Below are positions 1 through 8,045 of a DNA stretch of 64,000 nt, in pieces. The stretch spans positions 1 to 64,000 of the forward strand of contig JAEZWF010000050.1 of the NCBI GenBank assembly GCA_023420415.1. Reading direction: 5' to 3'. A program made the translations under genes and the position numbers. Under the pieces are notes generated by a model that worked only from the letters and a program-made list of their open reading frames with translations, was not told the DNA's origin and made no database searches. Each line of letters begins with the position of its first letter. The first letter of the stretch is position 1. Source of the stretch: Actinomycetes bacterium. Lineage in GTDB: Bacteria; Actinomycetota; Actinomycetes; Actinomycetales; Dermatophilaceae.

Positions 1-419
1 CGGTGACCCAAGCGTCGGCCGTTTGGGAATTGCGAACGGCTCGACCTGACCTCAACTGGTGGTCGCTCTTTGTCAGGGGCATGCGCATTGGCCGCGACCA
101 CATTGCGTCCACGGTCTACACGATCGCATTCGCTTACGTCGGAGCCGCTCTGCCTACCCTCATGTTCATCTCGCTCTACGGGCACGGCCTTGGCGTCACT
201 CTCAGCTCATCGGATATTGCTGAAGAAGTGGTGCGCACGTTGGTCGGGTCGATCGGCCTTGTGCTTGCCGTACCGCTCACCACGCTCATTGGCGCGCTTG
301 TTGTCGCGGGCGATTCGGTGAAGGCGCCTGCGCGGGCGACAGCTCAGGTCGCCGCTCAAGTGGCAGCGCAGGTTGCCGAACAGATCGACGACGAGTCTTC
401 GGCGACAATGGAGGAATGA
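1..419 (+). CDS. YibE/F-like membrane protein, 3' part
   Basis: Only the C-terminal part is in the window; the frame is open at base 1, so the GTG at base 3 need not be the real start. The visible 138 residues contain two hydrophobic segments (about 40-58 and 80-102) separated by a short loop with a conserved-looking S-D-I-A-E-E-V-V-R-T-L-V-G-S-I-G-L run, as in the end of YibE/F family proteins, which are multi-pass membrane proteins of unknown transport or signalling role. The tail after residue 105 is polar and rich in Ala/Gln repeats (AQVAAQVAAQVAEQ), probably cytoplasmic. The stop overlaps the dusB start (ATGA), suggesting co-translation. Family call rests on pattern recognition only. Confidence 0.6.
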   Translation, partial: VTQASAVWELRTARPDLNWWSLFVRGMRIGRDHIASTVYTIAFAYVGAALPTLMFISLYGHGLGVTLSSSDIAEEVVRTLVGSIGLVLAVPLTTLIGALVVAGDSVKAPARATAQVAAQVAAQVAEQIDDESSATMEE

Positions 420-1591
420 ACGTCCCCACCTCCGCGCCAAGTCGCCTGATGTCGCCATTGCAGATTGGCCCCTTGCGCGTCGAGACTCCCGTGGTCCTCG
501 CGCCGATGGCGGGAGTGACAAATGCGGCCTTCCGGCGCTTGTGCCGGGAGCACGGTGGTGGGTTGTACGTCGCGGAAATGGTGACATCGCGCGCGCTTGT
601 GGAGCGCACGCCTGAAAGCCTCCGCATCATCGCTCATGATCCTGACGAGACGCCGCGCTCCGTCCAGGTGTATGGCGTTGATCCGGCAACGATTGGTGCG
701 GCCGTGCGGATGCTTGCCGAGGAAGATCTCGCCGACCACATCGACATGAACTTTGGTTGTCCCGTTCCCAAGGTCACTCGCAAAGGCGGGGGCGCCGTGC
801 TGCCGTGGAAGCGTGACCTGTTCCGCGACATCGTCCGTGCGGCGGTGCGTGCCGCAGAGCCCTACGGGATCCCCGTCACCGTCAAGATGCGCAAAGGCGT
901 TGACGACAACCACCTCACCTACCTCGACGCGGGTCAGATGGCCGAGCGCGAAGGCGCGGCGGCGGTTGCTCTCCATGCACGGACTGCTGCCGATTACTAC
1001 AGCGGCCATGCGGACTGGGACGCGATTTCGCGCCTCAAGGAGGCTGTCCGCACGGTGCCGGTCCTGGGCAACGGCGACATTTGGGCGGCTGAGGACGCCG
1101 TCGCGATGGTCGAACAGACCGGTTGCGACGGTGTGGTCGTAGGACGAGGATGCATGGGCCGGCCGTGGCTGTTCGCTGATCTCCAGGCGGCTTTCGACGG
1201 CAGGCCCGAGCGGATACGGCCCGGCCTTAGTCACGTGGCGAACACGATCTACCGTCACGGTGAGTTGATGGTGGATCACTTTGACGGCGACGAGGGCCGT
1301 GCAATGCGCGAGATCCGCAAGCATATGGCGTGGTACCTCAAGGGATACCCGGTTGGTGGCGAGACGCGTCGCGACCTTGGGCTCGTCGAGTCCCTCCCGC
1401 AGTTGCGCGCTTTGCTCGACTCGATGGACCTTGACTCGCCTTATCCCGGGCACGATGCAGAGGGACCGCGGGGGCGTCAGGGCACCGCGCGTCAGCCGGC
1501 CTGCCCGGAAGGGTGGCTCGACACCCGTGACATCACGCCGGACCTTGAGCGGCGATTGCAAGAGGCGGAACTCTCAGTTTCCGGCGGATAG
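416..1591 (+). CDS. dusB: tRNA-dihydrouridine synthase (left-part copy)
   Basis: FMN-dependent enzyme that reduces specific uridines in the tRNA D-loop to dihydrouridine with NADPH. 391 residues, normal for the family. Visible signatures: APMAGVTN at 29-36 (FMN phosphate side), MNFGCPVPK with the catalytic Cys at about 115, the K-x-x-RKGGGA-x-LPWKRD stretch at 119-134, VKMRKG at 157-162, GNGDIW at 219-223 and VGRGCMGRPW at 242-251. The start at 416 shares ATGA with the upstream stop. A second dusB lies at 21784-22995 on the other strand; the two proteins are clearly orthologous but the coding DNA differs strongly in composition. Confidence 0.95.
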   Translation: MNVPTSAPSRLMSPLQIGPLRVETPVVLAPMAGVTNAAFRRLCREHGGGLYVAEMVTSRALVERTPESLRIIAHDPDETPRSVQVYGVDPATIGAAVRMLAEEDLADHIDMNFGCPVPKVTRKGGGAVLPWKRDLFRDIVRAAVRAAEPYGIPVTVKMRKGVDDNHLTYLDAGQMAEREGAAAVALHARTAADYYSGHADWDAISRLKEAVRTVPVLGNGDIWAAEDAVAMVEQTGCDGVVVGRGCMGRPWLFADLQAAFDGRPERIRPGLSHVANTIYRHGELMVDHFDGDEGRAMREIRKHMAWYLKGYPVGGETRRDLGLVESLPQLRALLDSMDLDSPYPGHDAEGPRGRQGTARQPACPEGWLDTRDITPDLERRLQEAELSVSGG

Positions 1592-1597
1592 CCCCGC

Positions 1598-1603
1598 TAC
1601 GCT
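1598..1603 (+). promoter_or_regulatory. -10 box of a leaderless gene
   Basis: TACGCT lies 6 bases before the ATG at 1610, so transcription would begin at or next to the start codon. There is no Shine-Dalgarno sequence before this ATG. Confidence 0.5.
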
Positions 1604-1609
1604 CGGCGC

Positions 1610-2071
1610 ATGGGCAATGAGGGAAGTCCGGACACGAGCGACGTATTCGACCACGAACCCGAGGCGCGACCGAGGTATGCCGAAATCGTCGCCTTCTTTG
1701 GGCACCTCGCGTACCGCGTACCGCCGCTGCGCGAGACTCTCGCTCAACACCTGGTCGAAACCCAGGGCGAGATGCTGCCGCACTTGTTGATGGATGACGT
1801 TCTCGAATGGCTCCTCGACTCAGTGGCCGAAGCGCCGTCCGACCTCATGGAGGCGATCCAGATTCTCGACACCGGGTACACGCTCGGTTCGGAGGCGCTC
1901 CGCCACCTCTTCGTCGTCTCCCTCCTTGAGGCGTTGCCAGGATTTGGCGGCGCAAGCAACGACCCGTTCGGGCGCGGTGCCGCGGTGCGACGCGCGCTCG
2001 GTCCCGTACTGACGGAGGTGCTTGTCGAACTCGAGCGCTACCGGCGCTCAGGGGCCCAGCCACTCGGATAG
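1610..2071 (+). CDS. conserved hypothetical protein (possibly DUF7674-like)
   Basis: 153 residues, acidic, soluble, no signal peptide or membrane segment. The centre has an alternating amphipathic helical pattern with L-R-E-T-L-A-Q-H-L ... E-M-L-P-H-L-L-M-D-D-V-L-E-W-L, which recalls the small all-helical DUF7674 family; I cannot confirm this. A second helical half ends in a charged L-x-E-V-L-V-E-L-E-R-Y. It sits between dusB and dgt and appears to have its own leaderless promoter (-10 at 1598-1603), so it need not be functionally tied to either. No function is assigned. Confidence 0.7.
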   Translation: MGNEGSPDTSDVFDHEPEARPRYAEIVAFFGHLAYRVPPLRETLAQHLVETQGEMLPHLLMDDVLEWLLDSVAEAPSDLMEAIQILDTGYTLGSEALRHLFVVSLLEALPGFGGASNDPFGRGAAVRRALGPVLTEVLVELERYRRSGAQPLG

Positions 2072-2115
2072 GGCGTGGCGAATGGGGAGAAGCCCATTCA
2101 CACGCGCTGGACGGA

Positions 2116-2121
2116 TAGCAT
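2116..2121 (+). promoter_or_regulatory. -10 box of leaderless dgt
   Basis: TAGCAT is followed after 6 bases by the GTG at 2128, and there is no Shine-Dalgarno sequence. This spacing supports GTG 2128 as both transcription and translation start. Confidence 0.5.
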
Positions 2122-2127
2122 CGAGGC

Positions 2128-3399
2128 GTGACTGACGTGACGCCCGGATACTGCCTCGCGGACGTCGAGCGGTTTGTCCCCGAACCTCCCAAGCAGGCGG
2201 CGCGCACGCCATTCGAGAGAGACCGGGCGCGCATCGTGCACTCAAGCGCCTTACGGCGTCTCGGTGCCAAGACCCAGGTCCTCGGTGCAGGCAGTGGCGA
2301 CTTTGTTCGCACGCGGCTCACGCACTCGCTCGAAGTGGCGCAAGTGGGACGCGGGCTCGGCAAGGCGCTTGGATGTGATCCCGACGTTGTTGACGCGGCC
2401 TGCCTCGCTCATGACCTCGGGCATCCGCCATTCGGACACAATGGCGAACGCGCTCTCGATGAGGCTGCTCGCGATATTGGCGGCTTCGAAGGAAACGCCC
2501 AGACTCTGCGCCTTCTCACTCGGCTTGAGCCGAAGTCTGTTGACCCTGTCACTGGCGCCAGCGTCGGACTCAACCTCACCCGCGCCGTCCTTGACGCGAG
2601 CGTGAAGTATCCGTGGCGCGAAAGTGAAGCACCAAAGCGGGCTGATGGTCAGCCGACGCGCAAGTTTGGTGTGTACGAGGACGATCTCGACGTCTTCACG
2701 TGGCTCCGCGACGGAGCGCCTGCGCGCGCTCCCAGTTTCGAGGCGCAGGTGATGGATATCGCCGACGACATTGCGTACTCAGTGCACGATGTCGAGGACT
2801 CGATCGTTCACAACGAGGTGTCGTTGCGCGTGCTGAGCGATCCGGGCCAGGCGAACGAAGTATTCGATCACGTCTACGAGTGGTACGGGCGCGGGGAGCG
2901 CGATGAGCTTGCCGACGCTTTGGCTCGTTTGCGGGCCGAGCCGTGGTGGACCGAGGAGTATGACGGTTCGCACCGCGCACTCGCTCTTCTCAAAGACATG
3001 ACGAGCCAGCTCATTGGTCGGATGGCGATGAGCATTGCTCGTGCTACCCATGACGAGTACGGCCCTGGTCCGTTTACTCGCCATCGGGGCGCGCTTGTCG
3101 TCCCGCCGGAGACGGAAGCGGAGATCCTCGTCCTCAAGGGCGTCGCCGTTCACTTTCTCATGGCGCCGCGAGAGCGGAAGCCCGCTTATCGTGCTCAGCG
3201 ACAGCGGCTCATCGAACTCGTTCACGCGCTCGCCGCCCGGGGCCCCGACGCGCTCGAGCCGCACTTCGCGGCATCGTGGAACGACGCGTCGGACGATGCT
3301 GCCCGCTTCCGCCTCGCAGTGGATCAAGTGGCGTCACTCACCGACAAGTCGGCATACGACTGGCACCACCGTTATGTGGCGACACCGCGCAAGCGCTGA
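2128..3399 (+). CDS. dgt: deoxyguanosinetriphosphate triphosphohydrolase-like protein (left-part copy)
   Basis: HD-superfamily dNTP triphosphohydrolase, expected to cleave dNTPs to deoxynucleosides and triphosphate. 423 residues. The metal site is visible: RTRLTHSLEVAQ (His at about 66), then CLAHDLGHPPFGHNGE with the HD pair at about 95-96 and the following His residues. A later D-I-A-D-D-I-A-Y-S-V-H-D-V-E-D motif (about 210-225) supplies the remaining metal ligand, as usual for the family. The start is the leaderless GTG. Neighbours dusB and dnaG match the conserved actinobacterial order. A second copy lies at 10460-11689. Confidence 0.93.
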   Translation: MTDVTPGYCLADVERFVPEPPKQAARTPFERDRARIVHSSALRRLGAKTQVLGAGSGDFVRTRLTHSLEVAQVGRGLGKALGCDPDVVDAACLAHDLGHPPFGHNGERALDEAARDIGGFEGNAQTLRLLTRLEPKSVDPVTGASVGLNLTRAVLDASVKYPWRESEAPKRADGQPTRKFGVYEDDLDVFTWLRDGAPARAPSFEAQVMDIADDIAYSVHDVEDSIVHNEVSLRVLSDPGQANEVFDHVYEWYGRGERDELADALARLRAEPWWTEEYDGSHRALALLKDMTSQLIGRMAMSIARATHDEYGPGPFTRHRGALVVPPETEAEILVLKGVAVHFLMAPRERKPAYRAQRQRLIELVHALAARGPDALEPHFAASWNDASDDAARFRLAVDQVASLTDKSAYDWHHRYVATPRKR

Positions 3400-3402
3400 C
3401 GT

Positions 3403-3792
3403 CTAGGACGCAGCGACCGGCGTGCTGCGGCGCGACCTGAGGAGCGCCCACAGGGCGAGGACTGGTAACACGAGAGGCACCCACCCGTAAGCGGAGCCGT
3501 AGCCGGTCCACACGGTCTCATCCGGCCACCACGAGGACTCGACGTAGCCAAGAGTGCCCACGATGATGACGCCGGCAAGCTCAACGCTCGTGCCGATGAG
3601 TGCGAGGCGCTCCTTACCCTTCCACAAGGCAATAGCGATGAGGAGGTAGAGAACGGCCGACAGTGCCGACACCGAGTAGGCAAGGGGTGCATCGCCAAAC
3701 TTCGTGGCGATTTGATACGTCGAACGGCCAATCGCGGCGAGCGCCAAGATGGCGTAAGCAAGGATCAGTGAGATGCGCGCAAGTGCGTTCAC
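3403..3792 (-). CDS. small integral membrane protein, unrecognised
   Basis: About 129 residues with four hydrophobic segments (roughly 8-25, 38-57, 66-84 and 100-118) and a positively charged tail R-S-R-R-S. GTG at 3792 is chosen because it overlaps the stop of the upstream gene (GTGA), which indicates translational coupling; the longer open frame upstream runs inside the previous gene. It is the third gene of a minus-strand unit with the genes at 3789-4205 and 4225-4671, convergent to dgt (gap of 3 bases). I recognise no family. Confidence 0.75.
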   Translation of the reverse strand: MNALARISLILAYAILALAAIGRSTYQIATKFGDAPLAYSVSALSAVLYLLIAIALWKGKERLALIGTSVELAGVIIVGTLGYVESSWWPDETVWTGYGSAYGWVPLVLPVLALWALLRSRRSTPVAAS

Positions 3793-4205
3793 GCGGCAGC
3801 CTCGATGATCTCGGCAACGCGCCACGCGACAACGGCGGCGGCGATCGCAACGATCATTGCAGCGACGCCGTCAACCCGGGCCATCTGGTCTGGCTGCAGG
3901 ACGGGCCGGTTGGGATCATCGGACGCTGCCTCAGGGTCGCCGAGGCGCGCAATACCGAGAAGTGGCAAGAGGGCGAGAGCGGCGAGAATGTAGCCCACCG
4001 TCATGACAACGGGGATCGTGCCGGTGACAAGCGCGCCGATGATGACGAGCACCTCAACAGCGGTCACGACCCAAAAGCCCGACACCACCCACGTGAGGGG
4101 CTTATGCAAGCGGATTACCACGAGGCTTGCAAGCCCCGTAATGAAGAGCACTCCGGTGGCAATGAGAACGCCGGGGTAGATGACATCAAGAAATACCGTT
4201 GTCAT
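3789..4205 (-). CDS. membrane protein, unrecognised
   Basis: 138 residues starting at ATG 4205. The N-terminal two thirds holds three long hydrophobic helices (about 5-30, 37-60, 65-85), then a hydrophilic segment with D-P-E-A-A-S-D-D-P-N-R-P-V-L-Q-P-D-Q (90-108) and a final hydrophobic helix (114-130). The stop overlaps the start of the downstream membrane gene, so the two products may form a complex; this is inference. The longer frame extending to 4616 is antisense-like composition and was not used. Confidence 0.75.
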   Translation of the reverse strand: MTTVFLDVIYPGVLIATGVLFITGLASLVVIRLHKPLTWVVSGFWVVTAVEVLVIIGALVTGTIPVVMTVGYILAALALLPLLGIARLGDPEAASDDPNRPVLQPDQMARVDGVAAMIVAIAAAVVAWRVAEIIEAAA

Positions 4206-4224
4206 CGCGTGGCGACTTTCGCGT

Positions 4225-4671
4225 TCACTGGGCGAGTTGGACGCGCATCGGCAGACGCGTTGCCTCTTCGCCGTCGATCGAGATGATCCATGAGAACTTT
4301 GTCGCTTCAAGGAAGCGCATGCCGTCGACTGCGAAGGCAAAACACGCGATCTGCTCTTCACCATCGACAAGCGCAGGCGGGCGACCGAGAGTGAAATCTC
4401 CGCCGAGCGCGGGGATCGGCTCAGGCTTTCCGTCGTCACCCATCCGCACGCCAACGGGGTAGGGCTTGCCGTCTTCCGTCTCGAGGCGCAGTTCGAAACG
4501 GTGCGGAGTATTGGTGTCGGTGAACGGCACATGGACAACAGCAGCGACGGTGAGGCGGCGGTGCATCGCGGGGAAGCCGCGGACAAAGATCGTGTTCCAC
4601 CCCGCTCCGAGTGCATAGATCTTGTTGTTTACAACCTCGGCTGAATCGGCGAGGAAGGCGTCAACCCTCAC
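4225..4671 (-). CDS. DUF6941-like conserved protein
   Basis: 148 residues from GTG 4671. The N-terminus V-R-V-D-A-F-L-A-D-S-A-E-V-V-N-N-K-I-Y-A-L-G-A-G-W-N-T-I resembles the start of the actinobacterial DUF6941 family, a soluble beta-rich family of unknown function. Hydrophobic and polar residues alternate in several predicted strands (RLTVAAVVHVPF, HRFELRLETEDG, IACFAFAVDG), with no signal or membrane segment. It is first in a minus-strand unit with two small membrane proteins (19-base gap), and sits between dgt and dnaG. The family call is from memory of the N-terminal motif. Confidence 0.65.
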   Translation of the reverse strand: MRVDAFLADSAEVVNNKIYALGAGWNTIFVRGFPAMHRRLTVAAVVHVPFTDTNTPHRFELRLETEDGKPYPVGVRMGDDGKPEPIPALGGDFTLGRPPALVDGEEQIACFAFAVDGMRFLEATKFSWIISIDGEEATRLPMRVQLAQ

Positions 4672-4781
4672 AACCCACGTCCCTTCTGTTCTGTCGGACA
4701 GCCTACAGACCTGAACATCGCCGACAGCGGGTGTCCGCGCTGAGCGGAGAAAGCGCGATGCGGTGGGCTCGGGCCGCCGCC

Positions 4782-4787
4782 TAGAGT
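4782..4787 (+). promoter_or_regulatory. -10 box of leaderless dnaG (left copy)
   Basis: TAGAGT lies 7 bases before GTG 4795. This favours the start at 4795 over the in-frame GTG at 4786, which would lie inside the promoter. Confidence 0.5.
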
Positions 4788-4794
4788 GTGTGCT

Positions 4795-6672
4795 GTGGCA
4801 GGCACGATCAACAGGGATGACATCGCGGCTGTTCGCGAGCGCGCCCCGATCGAGCAGATCGTCGGCGAGCATGTCGCGCTCAAACCTGCTGGTGTGGGCA
4901 CTCTCAAGGGATTATGCCCTTTCCACGACGAGCGCACGCCGTCATTCAACGTGCGACCGTCCGTTGGCCGCTATCACTGCTTTGGCTGCGGTGAAGGCGG
5001 AGACGTCATCGAGTTTGTCATGAAGCTTGACGGCATGAGCTTTGTTGAGGCGGTCGAGTATCTCGCTCCCCGTGCGGGGGTCACCTTGCGGTACGAGGCG
5101 GGCGGGCAACGACGGGAAGCCGGTGGGACGTCGCGGTCGCGCCTGCTCGAGGCTCACCGCATCGCCGCCGAGTTCTATCAGGAGCGGCTCGGCGCACCCG
5201 AGGCGCAGGTTGGCCGGGCCTTCCTCACCGAGCGTGGTTTTGACCGCAACGCCGCTGAGCAGTTTGGCGTGGGCTTTGCTCCCGCGGGGTGGTCGACGTT
5301 GCTTGACCACCTTCGCAGCCGGAACTTCACGGAAGAGGAACTGCGCGCGACCGGCATGTTCTCAGAGGGAAACCGTGGCCTCTATGACCGTTTCCGTGGG
5401 CGCCTCGTATGGCCGATCCGGGATGTGACGGGCGAGGTGATCGGCTTTGGCGCACGGCGCTTGCTGGAGGACGACCAAGGCCCCAAGTACCTCAACACCC
5501 CTGAGACGCAGCTCTACAAGAAAGCGACTGTTCTCTACGGAATCGACCAAGCAAAGACCGCGATCCGTCACGAGCGAACCACCGTGGTGGTCGAGGGATA
5601 CACCGATGTGATGGCGTGTCACCTCGCGGGCGTGACCAATGCGGTGGCGACGTGTGGCACGGCATTCGGCGAGGAGCATGTGAAGGTCGTCCGCCGCCTC
5701 ATGGGCGACACCGGCTCTGCTCAGTTGAAGGTGGGTGCAGGCGGCGCGAGCGTCATCTTCACCTTTGACGGTGACGAGGCGGGCCAGAACGCCGCACTCA
5801 AATCCTTCTCGCTCGACCACCAGTTTCTTGCACAGACGTTCGTCGCCGTGGACCCAGAAGGCATGGACCCCTGCGACATTCGTCAGCACCGCTCCGATGC
5901 CGCCGTGCGTGCCTTGCTCGACGCCCGCGTCCCGCTCTTTGAGTTTGTCATTCGGACGCAGCTCGCTTCGCATGATCTCGACACTCCTGAGGGCCGTGTC
6001 GCCGCTCTGCGTGCGGCCGCACCCGTTGTCGCCCGCATTCGCGACCGTGCGCTGCGCCCCGAATACGGCCGTCAGCTTGCTGGATGGCTCGGGATGGATG
6101 TCGAGACCGTTCTCGCCGAGGTGACCCGAGCAGGCAGCGGCGGTTCTCGCTCCGGCTCTGCAGCGTCGGACGGGCCGCCGCCAGCGTCTCAGAGCCGCAT
6201 CGACAACCGTGACCCGATGGTACGCGTGGAGGCGCTGTCGCTCGGCGTCCTCTTCCAGGCGGCCGACGCGGTGCGCGACGACGCTGAGGCTCTCGCCATC
6301 ACGGATGAGTTGTCGGCGGAGGCGTATGTAACGCCCGCATACCGCACGATCTTTTCGTCCATCAGCGCAGCCGGTGGGGTGCGCGAAGCGGGACCGGACT
6401 GGATCACGCGTGTTCTTGAGCAAGCGCCAGAGGACCTTGCCTCGACGATTAACGGTCTCGCCGTCACCCCGCTCCCGCATGACAAGGCGGAGACTCTCGG
6501 TCTTTACGCTCGGTCCATTCTCGCCAAAGTGCTTGGCGCGCATCTCACGCGGCGCGTGGGTGAACTCCGTGGGTCGATGCAGCGCGCGGGGGAGGGCACG
6601 GAGGAGTACTGGCGAATCTTTGGGGACATCACCGCGCTCGAGACGCGCAGGCGCTCACTCCGTGCGGAATAG
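4795..6672 (+). CDS. dnaG: DNA primase (left-part copy)
   Basis: Synthesises RNA primers at the replication fork. 625 residues. The N-terminal zinc-binding domain has C41-x2-H44 and C62-x2-C65 in GLCPFHDERTPSF and YHCFGCGEGGD. The catalytic core follows, with the TOPRIM domain from about 263: VVVEGYTDVMA (catalytic Glu) and IFTFDGDEAGQ (metal-binding Asp pair). The C-terminal part (about 440-625) is the helicase-interacting region. The start at 4795 gives MAGTINRDDI, aligning with MAGRIKADDI of the second dnaG at 8045-10006. Its stop lies 12 bases from the 3' end of tRNA-Asn. Two dnaG genes in one chromosome would be abnormal. Confidence 0.95.
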   Translation: MAGTINRDDIAAVRERAPIEQIVGEHVALKPAGVGTLKGLCPFHDERTPSFNVRPSVGRYHCFGCGEGGDVIEFVMKLDGMSFVEAVEYLAPRAGVTLRYEAGGQRREAGGTSRSRLLEAHRIAAEFYQERLGAPEAQVGRAFLTERGFDRNAAEQFGVGFAPAGWSTLLDHLRSRNFTEEELRATGMFSEGNRGLYDRFRGRLVWPIRDVTGEVIGFGARRLLEDDQGPKYLNTPETQLYKKATVLYGIDQAKTAIRHERTTVVVEGYTDVMACHLAGVTNAVATCGTAFGEEHVKVVRRLMGDTGSAQLKVGAGGASVIFTFDGDEAGQNAALKSFSLDHQFLAQTFVAVDPEGMDPCDIRQHRSDAAVRALLDARVPLFEFVIRTQLASHDLDTPEGRVAALRAAAPVVARIRDRALRPEYGRQLAGWLGMDVETVLAEVTRAGSGGSRSGSAASDGPPPASQSRIDNRDPMVRVEALSLGVLFQAADAVRDDAEALAITDELSAEAYVTPAYRTIFSSISAAGGVREAGPDWITRVLEQAPEDLASTINGLAVTPLPHDKAETLGLYARSILAKVLGAHLTRRVGELRGSMQRAGEGTEEYWRIFGDITALETRRRSLRAE

Positions 6673-6800
6673 GGCAAAAAAAGGTGGCTCCCCCGACTGG
6701 ACTCGAACCAGTAACCCTTCGATTAACAGTCGAATGCTCTGCCAATTGAGCTACGGGGGAATGTCCTTCGGCGGTTCCGCCGTCGGCGCTGCGCAACCAT
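6673..6800. other. probable junction between two genomes
   Basis: The lower-GC block with dusB-dgt-dnaG ends here and the higher-GC block with dnaG-dgt-dusB in mirror order begins. The only sequence at the boundary likely to be shared by two actinobacteria is the tRNA-Asn gene. See the first finding. Confidence 0.6.
6685..6760 (-). tRNA. tRNA-Asn (GTT)
   Basis: Read on the minus strand the gene folds as a standard cloverleaf: acceptor strand TCCCCCG pairs with CGGGGGA, discriminator G, and the CCA end is encoded (6685-6687). The anticodon stem TTCGA/TCGAA encloses loop CTGTTAA, giving anticodon GTT for Asn. The T-arm carries GGTTCGAGTCC. It faces dnaG of the left part (convergent). Confidence 0.95.
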
Positions 6801-6857
6801 AGCAAAGGAAGCGGCCGGTTCTGAAAACGGCCCGGTGGGGCTGTCGGGCCAGTGGCG

Positions 6858-6863
6858 TAGCGT
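6858..6863 (+). promoter_or_regulatory. -10 box of a leaderless gene
   Basis: TAGCGT with 7 bases to ATG 6871; no Shine-Dalgarno sequence. It supports 6871 over the in-frame start at 6835. Confidence 0.5.
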
Positions 6864-6870
6864 GGCCGCC

Positions 6871-7533
6871 ATGCCACTCACGGTCGAGCTGGAAACGGTC
6901 AGGGACACCGCGCGCGACAGCGTCAACCGGTTCGTGGAGGCCACGGTTGCGCTCTCGGAGTACGACCTGCTGGGCGCCTCGCGGTGCCACGGCTGGTCAC
7001 GCCTTGACGTGGTCGTCCACGTCATCAACGGGTGGGCCGAGATGCTCGGCGGGCTCGTGTCGCGGGCCGACCGCCCCACCACCGTCGACGCCGCGAGCTA
7101 CTGGGCCGTGTTCACCGAGCAGTACGGCGACGACGACCCGGTGGCCACCTTGATGTCGCAGCGTCGCCGGGCCTCGGCCTACCTGCGTCCGGCGTCGGCG
7201 GTGGAGCAGCTGCGCGACGTGGCCGCGATGGTCGACCGGGGCGTGCACAACCTCACCGAGGGCCACTACCTGTGGCAGGACTGCGTCTTCACCGCCGGCG
7301 ACTTCCTCGCCATCTGGACCGTCGAGGACGTCATCCACCAGCTCGACCTCGACTCCCCCGTGGCGCCCCCGGCGGCCGGGCTGACGCTGGCCCGGCGGAC
7401 GGTCGAGGCGATCGTCGGCCAGCCGTTGCCGGCTGACTGGTCGGACACCGAAGCCGTGCTCGTCGGAGTCGGGCGGGAGAGCGCCGAGCGGGCGCCAGCC
7501 GAGGTGCGTGACCTGCTCCCCGCGCTGGGTTAG
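6871..7533 (+). CDS. maleylpyruvate isomerase N-terminal (MDMPI/DinB-like) family protein
   Basis: 220 residues, soluble. The N-terminal four-helix bundle has the pattern expected of mycothiol-dependent or DinB-like metalloenzymes: R-C-H-G-W-S-R-L-D-V-V-V-H-V-I-N-G-W-A-E-M-L, where the His residues are candidate metal ligands, and a later W-T-V-E-D-V-I-H-Q-L-D-L-D (about 150-162) gives a further His. Many actinobacterial members are annotated as mycothiol-dependent maleylpyruvate isomerases, but only a few are characterised, so the substrate is unknown. It ends 4 bases inside the convergent gene at 7530-8045. Confidence 0.75.
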   Translation: MPLTVELETVRDTARDSVNRFVEATVALSEYDLLGASRCHGWSRLDVVVHVINGWAEMLGGLVSRADRPTTVDAASYWAVFTEQYGDDDPVATLMSQRRRASAYLRPASAVEQLRDVAAMVDRGVHNLTEGHYLWQDCVFTAGDFLAIWTVEDVIHQLDLDSPVAPPAAGLTLARRTVEAIVGQPLPADWSDTEAVLVGVGRESAERAPAEVRDLLPALG

Positions 7534-8045
7534 CGCCCCACCTGTTCACGCAGGTATGCCGCCGCGTCGCCGAGCGCCCGCGTCAGCTCCTCGTCGTCGG
7601 GCCGGGCACCGCGACCACGCAGGACCTGCTCGAGCAGGTCGCCGGTGGCGAGGCCCTGACGGATCACGGCGCGCCCCCGACGCCGCGGTCCGAGGTCGAC
7701 CTGCTGGGCCAGCACGACACTGGCCTGGACCCGCTCGCGCAGGGTCTCGGGCAGCAGCGAGGTCTCACCCAGCGTCCACTGGCTCGGCCGGGACCGGTCG
7801 ACCCAGGTGACGGAGAGCTGACCCGTCTCGGGGTTCCACGACCCCGCATCGACCTCGTGCCACGGCTTGGCGAGCACGCGCTCCCCAGCCGGCGACACGG
7901 CATACAGGCCGAATCTCGTGGCGATGACGACCACGCCGGTGGGCTCCTCGGTCGCCCAGGCGAGCACCTTCTCACCCTTGGCAAGCCCGGCGGCCGACCG
8001 GGCAGCGTCGGGCAACGACGGCTGGCGCTTGCTGAACAGTGCCAT
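7530..8045 (-). CDS. conserved actinobacterial protein next to dnaG
   Basis: 171 residues from ATG 8045 (a GTG one codon earlier is also possible). The start overlaps the dnaG stop (TGATG), so it is translated from the dnaG message. The N-terminal half reads like a PH- or YokE-like beta domain: G-E-K-V-L-A-W-A-T-E-E-P-T-G-V-V-V-I-A-T-R-F-G-L-Y-A-V, followed by W-H-E-V-D-A-G-S-W and a C-terminal helix ending R-A-L-G-D-A-A-A-Y-L-R-E-Q. It resembles small actinobacterial proteins of unknown function; no catalytic motif is seen. Confidence 0.7.
   Translation of the reverse strand: MALFSKRQPSLPDAARSAAGLAKGEKVLAWATEEPTGVVVIATRFGLYAVSPAGERVLAKPWHEVDAGSWNPETGQLSVTWVDRSRPSQWTLGETSLLPETLRERVQASVVLAQQVDLGPRRRGRAVIRQGLATGDLLEQVLRGRGARPDDEELTRALGDAAAYLREQVGR

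Noticed and set aside
6685..6760. tRNA-Asn as attachment site of an integrative element
   Set aside because: No tRNA-end duplication and no integrase nearby; the flanking genes are housekeeping, so a join of two genomes explains it better.
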